The position numbers were made by a program, and so were the translations under genes. A DNA stretch of 64,000 nt from Haliclona indistincta (taxonomy: Eukaryota > Porifera > Demospongiae > Haplosclerida > Chalinidae). Each line of letters opens with the position of its first letter. Position 1 is the stretch's first letter. Positions 33,414 through 44,060 of this stretch are shown here, one piece after another. Location of the stretch: the NCBI GenBank assembly GCA_964017065.1, contig OZ024787.1:14908888-14972887 (forward strand), in the 5' to 3' direction. Under the pieces are notes generated by a model, which searched no databases, had not been told where the DNA came from, and was given only the letters and a program-made list of their open reading frames with translations.

Positions 33414-33617
33414 ATAGTGCCTTGGAATATAGTTATATCTAGTGCCTTGGAATATAGTTATATCTAGTGCCTTGGAATATAGTTATATCTAGTGCCTTGG
33501 AATATAGTTATATCTAGTGCCTTGGAATATAGTTATATCTAGTGATTGGAATATAGTTATATCTAGTGCCTTGGAATATAGTTATATCTAGTGCCTTGGA
33601 ATATAGTTATATCTAGT
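33410..33617 (+). repeat. 25-bp minisatellite
   Basis: About eight copies of agtgccttggaatatagtta plus tatct directly follow the last 183-bp unit. Confidence 0.95.
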
Positions 33618-33724
33618 GCCGGTATTTCAGCGGACACCATAGTTTCAGGATACAGGACTTGCTAAAGAGCAATAATTCTGCTGGGATTAGAATCTAGTAC
33701 GTACATGAAATATGCTGCATATTC

Positions 33725-34385
33725 CATGCACTGTTGCAGTGATCTTTGGTTCAAAATGCAGTAAGTTGCATTAGACTTTAGGTGAGAGAATGCTGTGATG
33801 ACACCAAAATGACTAAATGGCACTTTTGCCGTGATTTTTGGTCCAAAATGCATTGAGTTGCATATTAATTCAGTAGACTTTAGGTGTGAGAATGCTGTGA
33901 TGACACCAAAATGACTAAATGGTACTGTTGCAGTGATCTTTGGTCCAAAATGCATTGAGTTGCATATTAATTCAGTAGACTTTAGGTGTGAGAATGCTGT
34001 GATGACACCAAAATGACTAAATGGTACTGTTGCAGTGATCTTTGGTTCAAAATGCAGTGAGTTGCACATTAATTCAGTAGACTTTAGGTGTAAGAACGCT
34101 GTGATGACACCAAATTGACCAAATTGCACTGTTGCTGTGATCTTTGGTTCAAAATGCAGTGAGTTGCACATTAATTCAGTAGACTTTAGGTGTAAGAACG
34201 CTGTGATGACACCAAATTGACCAAATTGCACTGTTGCTGTGATCTTTGGTTCAAAATGCAGTGAGTTGCCTAGTAATTCAGTAGACTTTAGGTGTGAGAA
34301 TGCTGTGATGACACCAAAATGACTAAATGGTACTGTTGCAGTGATCTTTGGTTCAAAATGCAGTGAGTTGCCTAGTAATTCAAAA
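33725..34385 (-). repeat. 102-bp satellite related to the foldback core
   Basis: Six to seven monomers of 102 bp (gtgatctttggttcaaaatg cagtgagttgcacattaatt ...) are spaced exactly 102 bp (33833, 33935, 34037, 34139). They align by eye with the 102-bp monomers at 11970-12893. The array gives an open frame of 249 codons on the - strand only because the unit is a multiple of three; it is not a gene. Confidence 0.93.
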
Positions 34386-35520
34386 TCCATATACCTAGAA
34401 GCAGCTTGCATACTTTACAGCTGTTAGGAAATAAATAATCCGAGAGTGATAAAAGACTGTCGCACAAACCTTGACTACATGTATAATCATTGTCTGTGTC
34501 ACAGAGGAAGGAAATAGGTCATGAACACAACTCCACTTCATGTTGGCTGCACAGAGAGAGAGAGTATAACAGAGAGTAACTCACACACACACGCACGCAC
34601 ACACACAGACTGTTAAACTCATGTGGGCACATACATAATGTTATATCCCGTTGCGTGGGTGTATCAAAGGCGCCGCCCGTGGTTTAATACGCACCAAAGT
34701 GCCATGTGATTACGTCGTGAAGACTATATTTTCCTTTGATGTTTGATATAGTTTTTCGGTGCAAAGGTCACGGACTGCTGGCAAAACTTGGCTAATGACT
34801 ACATAGATAGATAGAATAATACTAGCATGAATTCAAGAACAAAAGAGATTTCAGTCGTACAGTCGTCTCAGTGGGTGCATGTCTTGGTGCAATAGACTTC
34901 TAAGAAAAAGTAAAATTCAACATTGCTACTCAATGATCAGAGGTAATTTACCTTGCTACTTGTGTCCAGACAACTTGGTTTGAGACCGTTGCAGAAGAAA
35001 GAGTCTAGAGAGGTGTGGTCAACAATGCATAGTGAGTTAACAGCTTGGTGCACTGTCTGAAGCACAAGCCAGCACAACACCTTTGTACACACCAAGACTA
35101 GTAAACAGTAGACTTGCCGTTTATACACTAGGCTCTCTGTAAGCTCCAATCGCTCGCAAAAGACGTCAACTTGATGCTAGCTGATCGGTGTCCTGGTACA
35201 GAAGTATACGCTTGAAGCTCCAGGTAGCTGGTGTTGCTTTGTAATGATGCCGTCTAAATTGGTTCACAGTTGGGCACACTGACGCTGCTCTCCATCGCTC
35301 CAGTGTCCTGCTGCGATAGCATGATATCGACAGAGACGCCGGCGAGACGATCTCGGTCAGCAGCGACGTCGGCGAGCCCGGATGACTTCTAGAACCCATC
35401 TCTTCGTCAACAAGGGGCTTTTGAGCTCCTAGAGAGACACCATGGACTCTAATAGCCATTGCTTAGATTGGTAAATTTGAATTTGAACTTACGAAAGCAG
35501 CTGTTGATACTACTTGAGAG
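34386..35520. other. No recognisable gene
   Basis: Contains a short CA microsatellite (34583-34608) and otherwise apparently unique sequence. Short - strand frames (34937-35149, 35166-35459) show no known domain. Confidence 0.5.
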
Positions 35521-35524
35521 TACT

Positions 35525-37585
35525 TGTACAATGAAGCACCAAAGGTGCAGATGCCTCGGTGGAATGACACTACATATATCAACAAACACAACTATCCACC
35601 ATTCCACAAACACAGTAACTGCAGATGCATGTATACAGGATTTCTGTACAGCAGTCACAATGCAGCCTTTAGTTATGCAATCAGAAGCCAATCAGTGCTA
35701 ACCACAATTCAACTGGGCGTGTCTACAGAGTTTAGTGCACACACGCATACCTGAGCGAGATAGCTTCCATAGCTTGCTTACACGATTTCTCTGGACCTGC
35801 GCTGCTTTCCTGTAGTAAAATTTGAACCTATCAGCTTCTAGGCAGTCAACCGTGGACAGCTTTGCCTTTGGAGAAGTCCAGATCGCCAGCAACAGCAAAG
35901 TAAGCAAATCACGCCATAACTCAAGAACGAAGCTTCGTATACAAGTTTCAAATGCTCAAAAGCGAGATAATATCGAGTTCTACTTGCATTGCTAGTTTCA
36001 GGGCTCATCGTTCAGCGTGCGCCGCAAAACTGAAGTAACAGACGGAACTAGGCACCGAAGGTGCTTATGCCTCGGTGGAATGTTATGCATACATGCCTGT
36101 CTGACTAAATACGCTGAACTAAAATACACAAGCAGTAATGAAAGTCTGCTGTTGCTAGTTGAACACTATGTTAGTGGCTGACAACTTATAAAACTATTAT
36201 AATTTTCTGCACAATGCAGTTATGCAATCAGAAGCCAATCAGTGCTGACCACTAATTCAACTGGGCGTGTCTATAATGTTCTGCCGGGTTCTGGTTACAA
36301 GTAGCTTCCTAGCGCAGTTTCTAGTACCCAGGCGCGTGTCCACGATAGGGCTCCGGGTGCTCTAGCACCCCCCTCAGCATTGAAGTTTTAAATTATTCAT
36401 TGCATCAAAGTACACTGTTGCTATCAATTTATCATAACTGTTATTGCAACAAGCTTAGCAGCTGCCAAACTCCCATTCTAAGGTAGTTTAGGCTGTTTTT
36501 CCATTAGTTCAGCGTCCGTTCAGCGATGAACAAATCCAGTGCGCCACGATAATAGAGACGAAAATGACGTAATTTTAACGAATAAATGAATACTAATTAG
36601 AATTTGCGCGCGCGCTTCGCGCGCGCACCTATCTTTCCTCATTCCTGGACACGCGCCTGGTACCGACCTGCGCTGCCATCATGTTGTATAAACTTAACCT
36701 ACAAGCTACTAGGCAGTCTGCTGTGGGTAGTTTTGTTTTCGGAGAAGTCCTGATTGTCAGCAAAAGCCATCTAGGTGAGCAAACCACTTCATAACTCTAG
36801 AACAAAGCTTTGCATCGAACTTTCGCTAGTTCACAACCGAGATAATATCGAGTTCTACCTGCAGTGCAAGTTTCAGAGCTCACCGTTCAGCATGCGGTGC
36901 AAAAATGGTGTAACAGACAGACTGAATGAAAAATGCACCATTGGTGCTGGTTATGCCTCGGTGGATGTTAAAATTTGAGCATGTAATGCTATAACAGAGT
37001 AATATTCATATTCAGCTGCCAGCATTCGAATATAGCACGAGCAGAAGCAATATAGCAAACTTGTAGTTATGCAATCAGAAGCCAAACAGTGCTGAGTAAT
37101 TATTATTAATATTATTTTAATTAACTGGGCGTGCCTATGCATTGAATGGCAGTAACCTTCCGGGTTCTGGTTACAAGTAGCTTCCTCGCGCAGTTTCTAC
37201 GGACCTGCGCTGCCATCATGTAGTATAAATTTAACCTACAAGCTACTAGGCAGTCTGCTGTGAGTAGTTTGTTTTCTGAGACGTCCTGATCGTCAGCAAA
37301 GCTATCTATAGGTGAGCAAACCGCGCCATAACTCTAGAACAAAGCTTTGCATCGAACTTTCGCTAATACACAACCGAGATAATGTCGAGTTATACCTGCA
37401 TTGCAAGTTTCAGAGCTCACCGTTCAGCGTGCGCCGCAAAAATGGTGTAACAGACAGACTGACAGAATGACAGAATGACAGACAACGCGATTACAGTATG
37501 CCTCGTGGCTCCGCCCACCGAGGCATAATGACAAACGAACTACTGTATGCCTCGTGGCTCCGCCCACCGAGGCATAACAAGCAAG
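35525..37585 (+). mobile_element. Three tandem copies of a TGCCTCGG-type element
   Basis: Starts marked by gcacc..ggtgc followed by atgcctcggtgg occur at about 35527, 36050 and 36932. Each unit then has tatgcaatcagaagccaa, aactgggcgtg, gagaagtcc.gat, ccataactc.agaac and gttcagc.tgcg.cgcaaaa in the same order. The last unit ends in two copies of tgcctcgtggctccgcccac cgaggcat (37497 and 37548). The middle unit holds an extra insertion (36325-36660). The complete units are about 520-620 bp. A reverse-orientation relative lies at 53390-53640 and an end fragment at 45226-45262. Confidence 0.75.
36325..36660. mobile_element. Small TIR element in the middle unit
   Basis: The ends CCAGGCGCGTGTCC and GGACACGCGCCTGG are inverted, with tac on both sides. 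It contains a (GC)n palindrome around 36605-36625. The ends resemble those of 24543-24815. Confidence 0.7.
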
Positions 37586-37966
37586 ACTCAGGAACTTGAA
37601 AATAGCCCAAGTTTACCCCAAAAAGGGAACGCTTTCCCATATCTCAATCTAAATTTCGACCATACCATTCGATACATAAAAGGCCAGTCTTTCAAACTTG
37701 GGGTGGGCAAGTAGAAAAAGTTGTAAGCTTTTCAAGAGACAGTCGTTCAAAATTCGAAAAAACCCATGTTTTTTACCCCGCCAATACAATTGCAATTGAG
37801 CGACGGTCGCGACTTTGAACCCCGTTTGGGAACGCTTTCTCGCTGCTCTTCTGCAACACTTTTTAGGTCAATCAGTAGCCAATAAGCTGAAGTTTTCTCT
37901 CCGCGGTGGGCAAATATAAATTTGTGTTCACGTCGGCCAGGATGGCTGCTAGAAGTCGATCTCCCA
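37586..37966. other. Unique sequence left of ISL2EU copy 2
   Basis: No gene or repeat recognised. Confidence 0.5.
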
Positions 37967-38065
37967 ATAGACCACTTGGGCGCTAATATATAGCCGTAAT
38001 AATTCTATAGGAAAAAAATTTCATAATATTTCAAAAGAGGCCTATGTCGAGCTAGCTAGTTCACC

Positions 38066-40215
38066 ATGCCATGGTATTGCTGTGCTGTTGGCTGCAACAA
38101 CCGCCAAGGAAAGTGTGGAAAGCGGTTTTACAAGTTCCCAGCGGACAAAAGACAAAGGCAGGCTTGGATCAGAGCAGTAAAACGAAAGGACTGGACTCCT
38201 AGTAAGCACTCCAGAATATGCAGCGGGCATTTTGTCAGCGGTAAGTCTCAAGAACAGCAAATATTGTATGGTTTTTTCGATGTAACATTGAAATATGTGT
38301 TTTCTATGTAGGTAAATACTCCAAAGACCGTCTAAGTGTTGACTACGCTCCTTCTGTATTTTCTTTTAACTCCAAAGGATCTACCAATCGAGAATCAAGC
38401 AGACACTTACGAGCTATCGCAAGATCCGAGCGTAAGAATACTTGTTTAGAAGGCATTCCATCTAAAGTTCGAAAGAACACACACATACTAGATACTGACA
38501 GATCGAATAGTGAGCAAAGCCGTGCGGAAATGGTAACTGATCATGAAATAGGTCAAGTTGAAGGCAGTGAAGCAGTGGAGAATGAACTTGATGAAGATTT
38601 AGCTGATGTGGAAAATGGTGTGGTAGAGAAAGAAGTGGCAGATGAAGAAAATGTTGTGGTAGAAGAAATGGCACAAGAAAATGGTGAGGTACAAGAAGAA
38701 ATGGCAGAAGAAAATGGTGTGGTACAAGAAGAAATGGCAGAGGAAGAAAATGGCCATGGTGTGGTAGAGGAAGGAGTGGATGAGGAATACAGTTCGGCAA
38801 TGGATGAGGAAAATGGTATGGTAATAGAAGAAGCTGATGAGGAATATGGTTCGGCAGTAGAAGTGAATGAGGAAAATGATGTAGTAGAGGAAGAGGATAG
38901 TGAAGGTGATGTAATAGCACTGGAATATGATGACCAAGAATACTTTGAGGTACTGGATGAAGTCAATATGTCAGTAGAAGAATTAAGTAGTGAATTCGAA
39001 GAAGATAGACTTGGAGCTGATGACGAAGTATTAGATAGTGAATTCGAAGAAGATAGACTTGGAGCTGATGATGAAGTCACAGAAGAGAGTGACCAGCTGA
39101 GTTTTAGTGATCTGCAGAATGAGTTACTAGAGTGTGAGTATGAAGTAGCTCAACTGCAGTATGATAAACATATTTTGGAGTCTGGTAGACATGTCATGGA
39201 GCAAAAAATTGCCAGTCTGCAGAGCACAGTCTTCAAGCTAAATGGTTGTGTACAGAATCTGATCAGAATAAATGCTAGACTCCGAAAGTTTGTATTCCAG
39301 GCCTCTATGCTTCATAATGACAATAAAAGAACCCTTTATTACACAGGCCTTCCGTCATATGCACTTTTCTATTCGCTTTTTGAAATTCTTGCTCCTTATG
39401 CTAAAAATGAGTGCACACAAAGTTGTTCTTTGCCGAATCAGTTTCTTTTAATATTGTCCAAATTGCGTCTAGGTCTTGCCAACAGAGACCTTGCTTACAG
39501 GTTGAATATAACAGAACCTGATGTGTCGACCATACTCCACAATTGGATGGATCTCATGTATCGTGAACTTCGGCAATTAATCATCTGGCCTGATCGACAA
39601 ACATTACGAGAGAACTTGCCAGAATGCTTTAAGGGTTACTATTCAAACACAGTCTGTATCATTGACTGCTTTGAAGTATTTCTTGAGCGATCAGTTGGGT
39701 TTCAACCAAGGTCAGGCACTTATAGTAACTACAAAAAACACAATACGATTAAAGTTCTGATTGGAATTACACCAACTGGGTCAATTTCCTTTGTTTCAAA
39801 GGCATGGGGCGGCCGAGCTTCTGATAAAATCATAACTCAAAAGTCTGGGTTTCTTGACATGATTTCTTATGGTGACTTGATCCTAGCCGATCGCGGCTTC
39901 AATATCCACGATGAACTGGCTGTGAATGGTGCTAGACTGGGCATTCCTGCCTTTACTAAAGGCAAACAGCAACTATCTGGTAGAGAAGTTGAAGAAACAC
40001 GACGTCTTGCCAATGTGAGGATTCATGTTGAACGAGTTATCGGCCAACTAAAGAAGAAATATAAAATCTTACAAGGAAGACTTCAAATTACACTTATCAA
40101 ATGTCCATCAGATGAAGGCAAGGACCTTGCTACAATTGACAAAATTATCACTATTGCATGCGCACTAACTAACTTGTGCAAATCAGTTGTTGAGAATACT
40201 GAAAAAGAATGTTAA
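38066..40215 (+). CDS. THAP-DDE transposase, ISL2EU copy 2
   Basis: Two exons (38066-38240, 38312-40215) give 692 aa. Residues 1-90 form a THAP zinc finger (CCAVGC ... RICSGHF, then DYAPSVFSF), expected to bind the transposon ends. Residues ~150-350 are a very acidic, repetitive linker (EEMAEENG, VVEEGVDEEY, SEFEEDRLGADDEV twice), followed by coiled coil. The DDE_Tnp_4 catalytic part follows: CIIDCFEVF (Asp), KHNTIKVLI, FVSKAWGGRASDK, LILADRGF (Asp) and HVERVIGQLKKK (Glu). All catalytic residues are present. The start ATG lies just inside the TIR. Splicing removes a 71-nt intron placed in the THAP domain at the same position and phase as in copy 1. Confidence 0.9.
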
Positions 40216-40260
40216 TAATAATTATGTTGAAAATTGAATAGACAAAAAGTACTAGCTAGC

Positions 40261-42386
40261 CTAGGGTTTACAGTCTTTACAGTACCAACTTCCCCTTGGA
40301 GTACGTTTGATTCCAACACACGAGAAATGAAACCAAACACGTGAGCAACTGGGATTTTCACACTCGATCATCTTGCCTTCAGCCTCACTATTACAGTAAC
40401 AATACTTGACAGTAGAATTAGGTGCTTCAGCATCTGCTTTAACCTTCCGAGTCAGAAGTTCTGGGAGTACGTATTTAGAGAAAAACATTCTCAGCTTCTG
40501 TAACATAGCAGTAGTAAATGCCTTGTCCTTTTCGATGCTTTGCACAAAGATACCTTCAGTTGTCCAGCACACAAAATCACACCTTTGGAATCCGGTTACA
40601 AGAAGTTGACCTTGCACCTGTGAGTAGTACTTGTGCTTTGTTTTAAGAATAGCACCGTTGCTACTTGATTCAAGACAGTATTGCTTGTCAGACAAAGCTC
40701 TTGCTGATGTTGGCACCTCAAAGCGATATTTGTAAGGGCACTTTATTTCAAGTAAACGAGACGGACAGCAATCACAAGAGCAAATACCATCAGGACTAGC
40801 ACCAAGGTAGGGGAAAGCAGGGTTAACGACAAAGCCAGACAGTGAAACGTTTAAGTTAGCATGACTTGTGCACTGTTGTTGAAGGTATGCATTTCTTGCC
40901 CTTTCCTCATTTTCTCGTCCCCATTTAAGTGCAGGAATTTCAGGGTTGACAGAAGAATACCGCAAGATAGACTTCAATAGCGGTGATGGGTATTTGCGGC
41001 CAGTATGCTTAAATGCATCGTGCATATACGAAGCTGTAATGCGCCCCATTCTATGCTCAAACCACAACTCCGAAGAGGCTTTTTGCTTAGTTGACTCGAA
41101 AAGATGTAATGCTTGAGACCTACTAACTCTGATGTCTTTGAATTCTGTTAAGCATCTCTCCCTAAGTTCCTCTTCGCTCCACTCTGACGACTGGGAATCA
41201 TACAATGTACACAACAAAGCTGGTAAATGACCACCACTGACAGCGCCACAGTCTTCAATACCTTCTGATAACACAGGTGGAATATCTTGTGGTTGTGAAG
41301 AAGAGGAGATAGATAAAGGTGTTGAAGTAAGAGGCTCCGATGAAGACTCAGGTGTAGGTTCAGGTTGTGAAGTGAGAGGCTCTACAGCTGGAGTTTGAGT
41401 TTCAGATGCATGCTCAGGTGCTGTTGTAGAAGAGCAAGAAGGCCTGTTTCGGTCTGGTTGCAGGTTAAATTCCGGCACACATTTGAAAACAGCAGCAGAA
41501 GGATAAGCAGAATAAATCTTTCGCAAGAGATCCATTTTGGATATGCGTGGACGATAGTCAGCTTCAGTGCATATTATCGGCAAAATGGTGCCGTCGGCAC
41601 TTCTTTTCCTGCTAGGTCTTCGGAAATTAATCATGTAGACTGGAGCAGCTTCAACCTGCATAGAATCAAAATAATAATTGGTATACAACATAGATTATTA
41701 CACTGACTGTTGGTGAAAAAGTCTGGTTCCATAAACATGGCAGAGAAGTGCAAGTCTTTGTTGCTATACCAAGTCGTATACATGCTTCAACTTTAAACAG
41801 CGTGGCTGCTACGTGTGAACACACTTCTCCACATCTGTAATAAATAAAAAGCTAAATGTTTGATTATTATAGTAGTAATCAAACTTACCCAGCCATACAA
41901 GTACAGTGCGCAGTCAAAACCACTCCTGACTTCTTCTCTGTTGCAACCCATGCATTGTGTGGTGAATTGGTCACCCTCTGTGAGGGTTTCACTTTAGCCC
42001 TCAGCAAGCACACGTCACTATTAGATTCAACTGAGCAATAGAACACAGTCTGTACCCATCCACTAAAAAAGAACATTGTAAAATAATGTTAATAATAGCT
42101 TGTAGCTTGCTACAGGGGCTCACCTGCTGTAATAATTATAAGCCTCAAGGCTCTTGTAGGCTTGCATGGTCTCTTGGGTGTATACTCCGGGAGTTTTAAT
42201 CAGGTACGAATAAATATTCCCAAATTCGACCGGTGGCCAGAGAGAAACATCATCAATCCATTTGTTATCAGGGATTTGATACGGATCTAGACAGTCTTCA
42301 AACTTCCTCTTAGAAAACTGCTCCACTTTCTCCCAATATCTTCGTTTATCTGGCAAAGACAGTCCCGAAAGATGACTAAGAGCCAT
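40261..42386 (-). CDS. SWIM-YqaJ-PHD protein, ISL2EU copy 2
   Basis: Four exons on the - strand (42386-42124, 42062-41889, 41834-41708, 41655-40261) give about 652 aa. Order of domains: LWPPVEFGNI N-terminal block; SWIM zinc finger split by an intron (CTCMAGCGEVCSHVAATLF); a Ser/Thr/Pro/Glu-rich spacer; YqaJ nuclease core (LWFEHRMGRITASYM, YLGASPDGIC, LLEIKCPY, YYSQVQGQL, CDFVCWTTEGIF); and a C-terminal PHD finger (YCYCNSEA...WFHFSC..WYCKDC). Its role is presumably processing or recombination of transposon DNA, with the PHD finger possibly reading chromatin at targets. The start at 42386 is chosen because the upstream extension (to 42440) is a hydrophobic stretch absent from copy 1. The third intron donor (gtcagt) is slightly unusual. 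Confidence 0.85.
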
Positions 42387-42540
42387 AAGTAACAGTGCTA
42401 CAAACAGTATTAGCGAAATCCCAGCAGCGCTGTGGTACACCCTAGGCCTCTTTTTCGAAAACTCGTGGCAGACGAGGGCGTGGTACCTATGACGCGCATT
42501 AGAATTATTACGGCTATATATTAGCGCCCAAGTGGTCTAT

Positions 42541-43330
42541 AGAACTAATACATTAACTAAGGGAAGTATACGGACACAAGTTGAATTAGTATACGGAAAT
42601 AGTAACAGGATGTCGTTATTAGCTGGCAATGCAATGATCAGTAATCGACCACTGTGGTCAAAACAACAATTGAAAAAAGAACAAGAAGATATCTACAAAG
42701 AAACAAAGTATTCAGGCTGATAGAGTAGTGTCAGTAGAGACTGTCATTACTGTAGTTTAGTGAGGGACCATTCCAAATTCTAGTGACAAGCGTGGGTCCT
42801 TAATGTTACTGCAGTGATCGAACACAGTGGTCAAAACTACTATTGAAAAATATCAAGAAGGTATCTACAATAAAACAAAGTATTCAGGCTGATAGAGTAG
42901 TGTCAGTAGAGACTGTCATTACTGTAGTTTAGTGAGGGATCATTCCAAATTCTAGTGACAAGCGTGGGTCCTTAATGTTACTGCAGTGATCGACCACAGT
43001 GGTCAAAACTACTATTGAAAAATATCAAGAAGGTATCTACAATAAAACAAAGTATTCAGGCTGATAGAGTAGTGTCACTAGAGATTGTCATTGCTGTAGT
43101 TTAGTGAGAGACCATTCCAAATTTTAGTGACAAGCATGGGTCCTTAATGTAACTACAGTAATCGACCACTGTGGTCAAAACAACAATTGAATAATATCAA
43201 GAAGGTATCTACAATAAAACAAAGTATTCAGGCTGATAGAGTAGTGTTACTAGAGACTGCCATTGCTGTAGTTTAGTGTAGGACCATTCCAAATTTTAGT
43301 GACAAGCATGGGTCCTTAATGTAACTGCAA
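42541..43330 (+). repeat. About 172-bp tandem repeat, 4-5 copies
   Basis: Units contain caaagtattcaggctgatag, gtgacaagc.tgggtcctta and a palindromic gaccac.gtggtc. Motif ends at 42720, 42892, 43064 and 43235 give a period of 171-172 bp. The array directly adjoins the right TIR of ISL2EU copy 2. Confidence 0.9.
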
Positions 43331-44060
43331 ATAGGTTGACAGGATCATAGCCTCAGTGTACAAATACATAACCTCCCACACAACAAGAGTCACTATGAGA
43401 AGTAGCAGGCACAAGCAAACATAGTAATGGAGCCTACAACGAAAACTAACTAGTAATTGGCTTGTTACATGATGGAAATCTACCAGAGGTGTACAATGCT
43501 ACACAGGCCACCAAATCTCAAATCACGAAAGAGGTGGGCACAAACTGCAACAAAAAATATAGGTCAAGACAACATAGCATCAGAGATAGAAATGCACTCA
43601 AGAGCAAGGGGTAACATTGCCATGGAATAGACAAGGAAGGATGTAACACTGTTCGTGCTAGCCGAACACAGAAATAATGCCAGCAATTTTGCATTACAAT
43701 AGATTTGACTAGAGGTGCATGAACACTTCAGATGTCAATGACTCACCTAAGAATTAGAATTGCAACTATACAGTACTGAGTGAAATGTTGATGTGTTGGT
43801 ACATTATGAAATCTTTACGAGGTTTACATTATGCTACACGTGTATGTATCAACACACTAACAGAGCATAATTACTATTACTGATTCAGGTTACTGAAGCA
43901 AATAGGTTGACAGGATCATAGCCTCAGTGCACAAATACATAACCTCCCACACAACAAGAGTCACTGAGAGCAGTAGCAGACACAAGCAAACATAGTAATG
44001 GAGCCTACAACCAAAAACTAACTAGTAATTGGCTTGTTACATGATGGAAATCTACCAACT
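43328..44060 (+). repeat. Direct repeat of about 160 bp, 570 bp apart
   Basis: caaataggttgacaggatca and the following ~155 bp at 43328-43485 recur at 43900-44060 with few changes. The function is unknown; it could be a duplicated end of an element. Confidence 0.85.

Larger units (their letters stand above)
37971..42536. mobile_element. ISL2EU/IS5-like DNA transposon, copy 2, apparently intact
   Basis: The terminal inverted repeats are about 38 bp: GACCACTTGGGCGCTAATAT then atagccgtaataattcta at the left, and the exact complement at 42498-42536. TA on both outer sides could be the target duplication. It encodes a THAP-DDE transposase (+) and a SWIM-YqaJ-PHD protein (-), convergent, with 45 bp between stop codons. 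Both reading frames are complete and spliceable, so it may be autonomous and recently active. Confidence 0.88.

Noticed and set aside
33662..34411. 249-codon - strand open frame with a 34-residue repeat
   Set aside because: The 102-bp satellite unit is a multiple of three, so open frames arise automatically; the homologous foldback array is open in a different frame and direction.
38462..39080. Several 110-175-codon - strand frames, Ser- or Leu-rich
   Set aside because: Shadows of the acidic coding linker of the transposase on the other strand.
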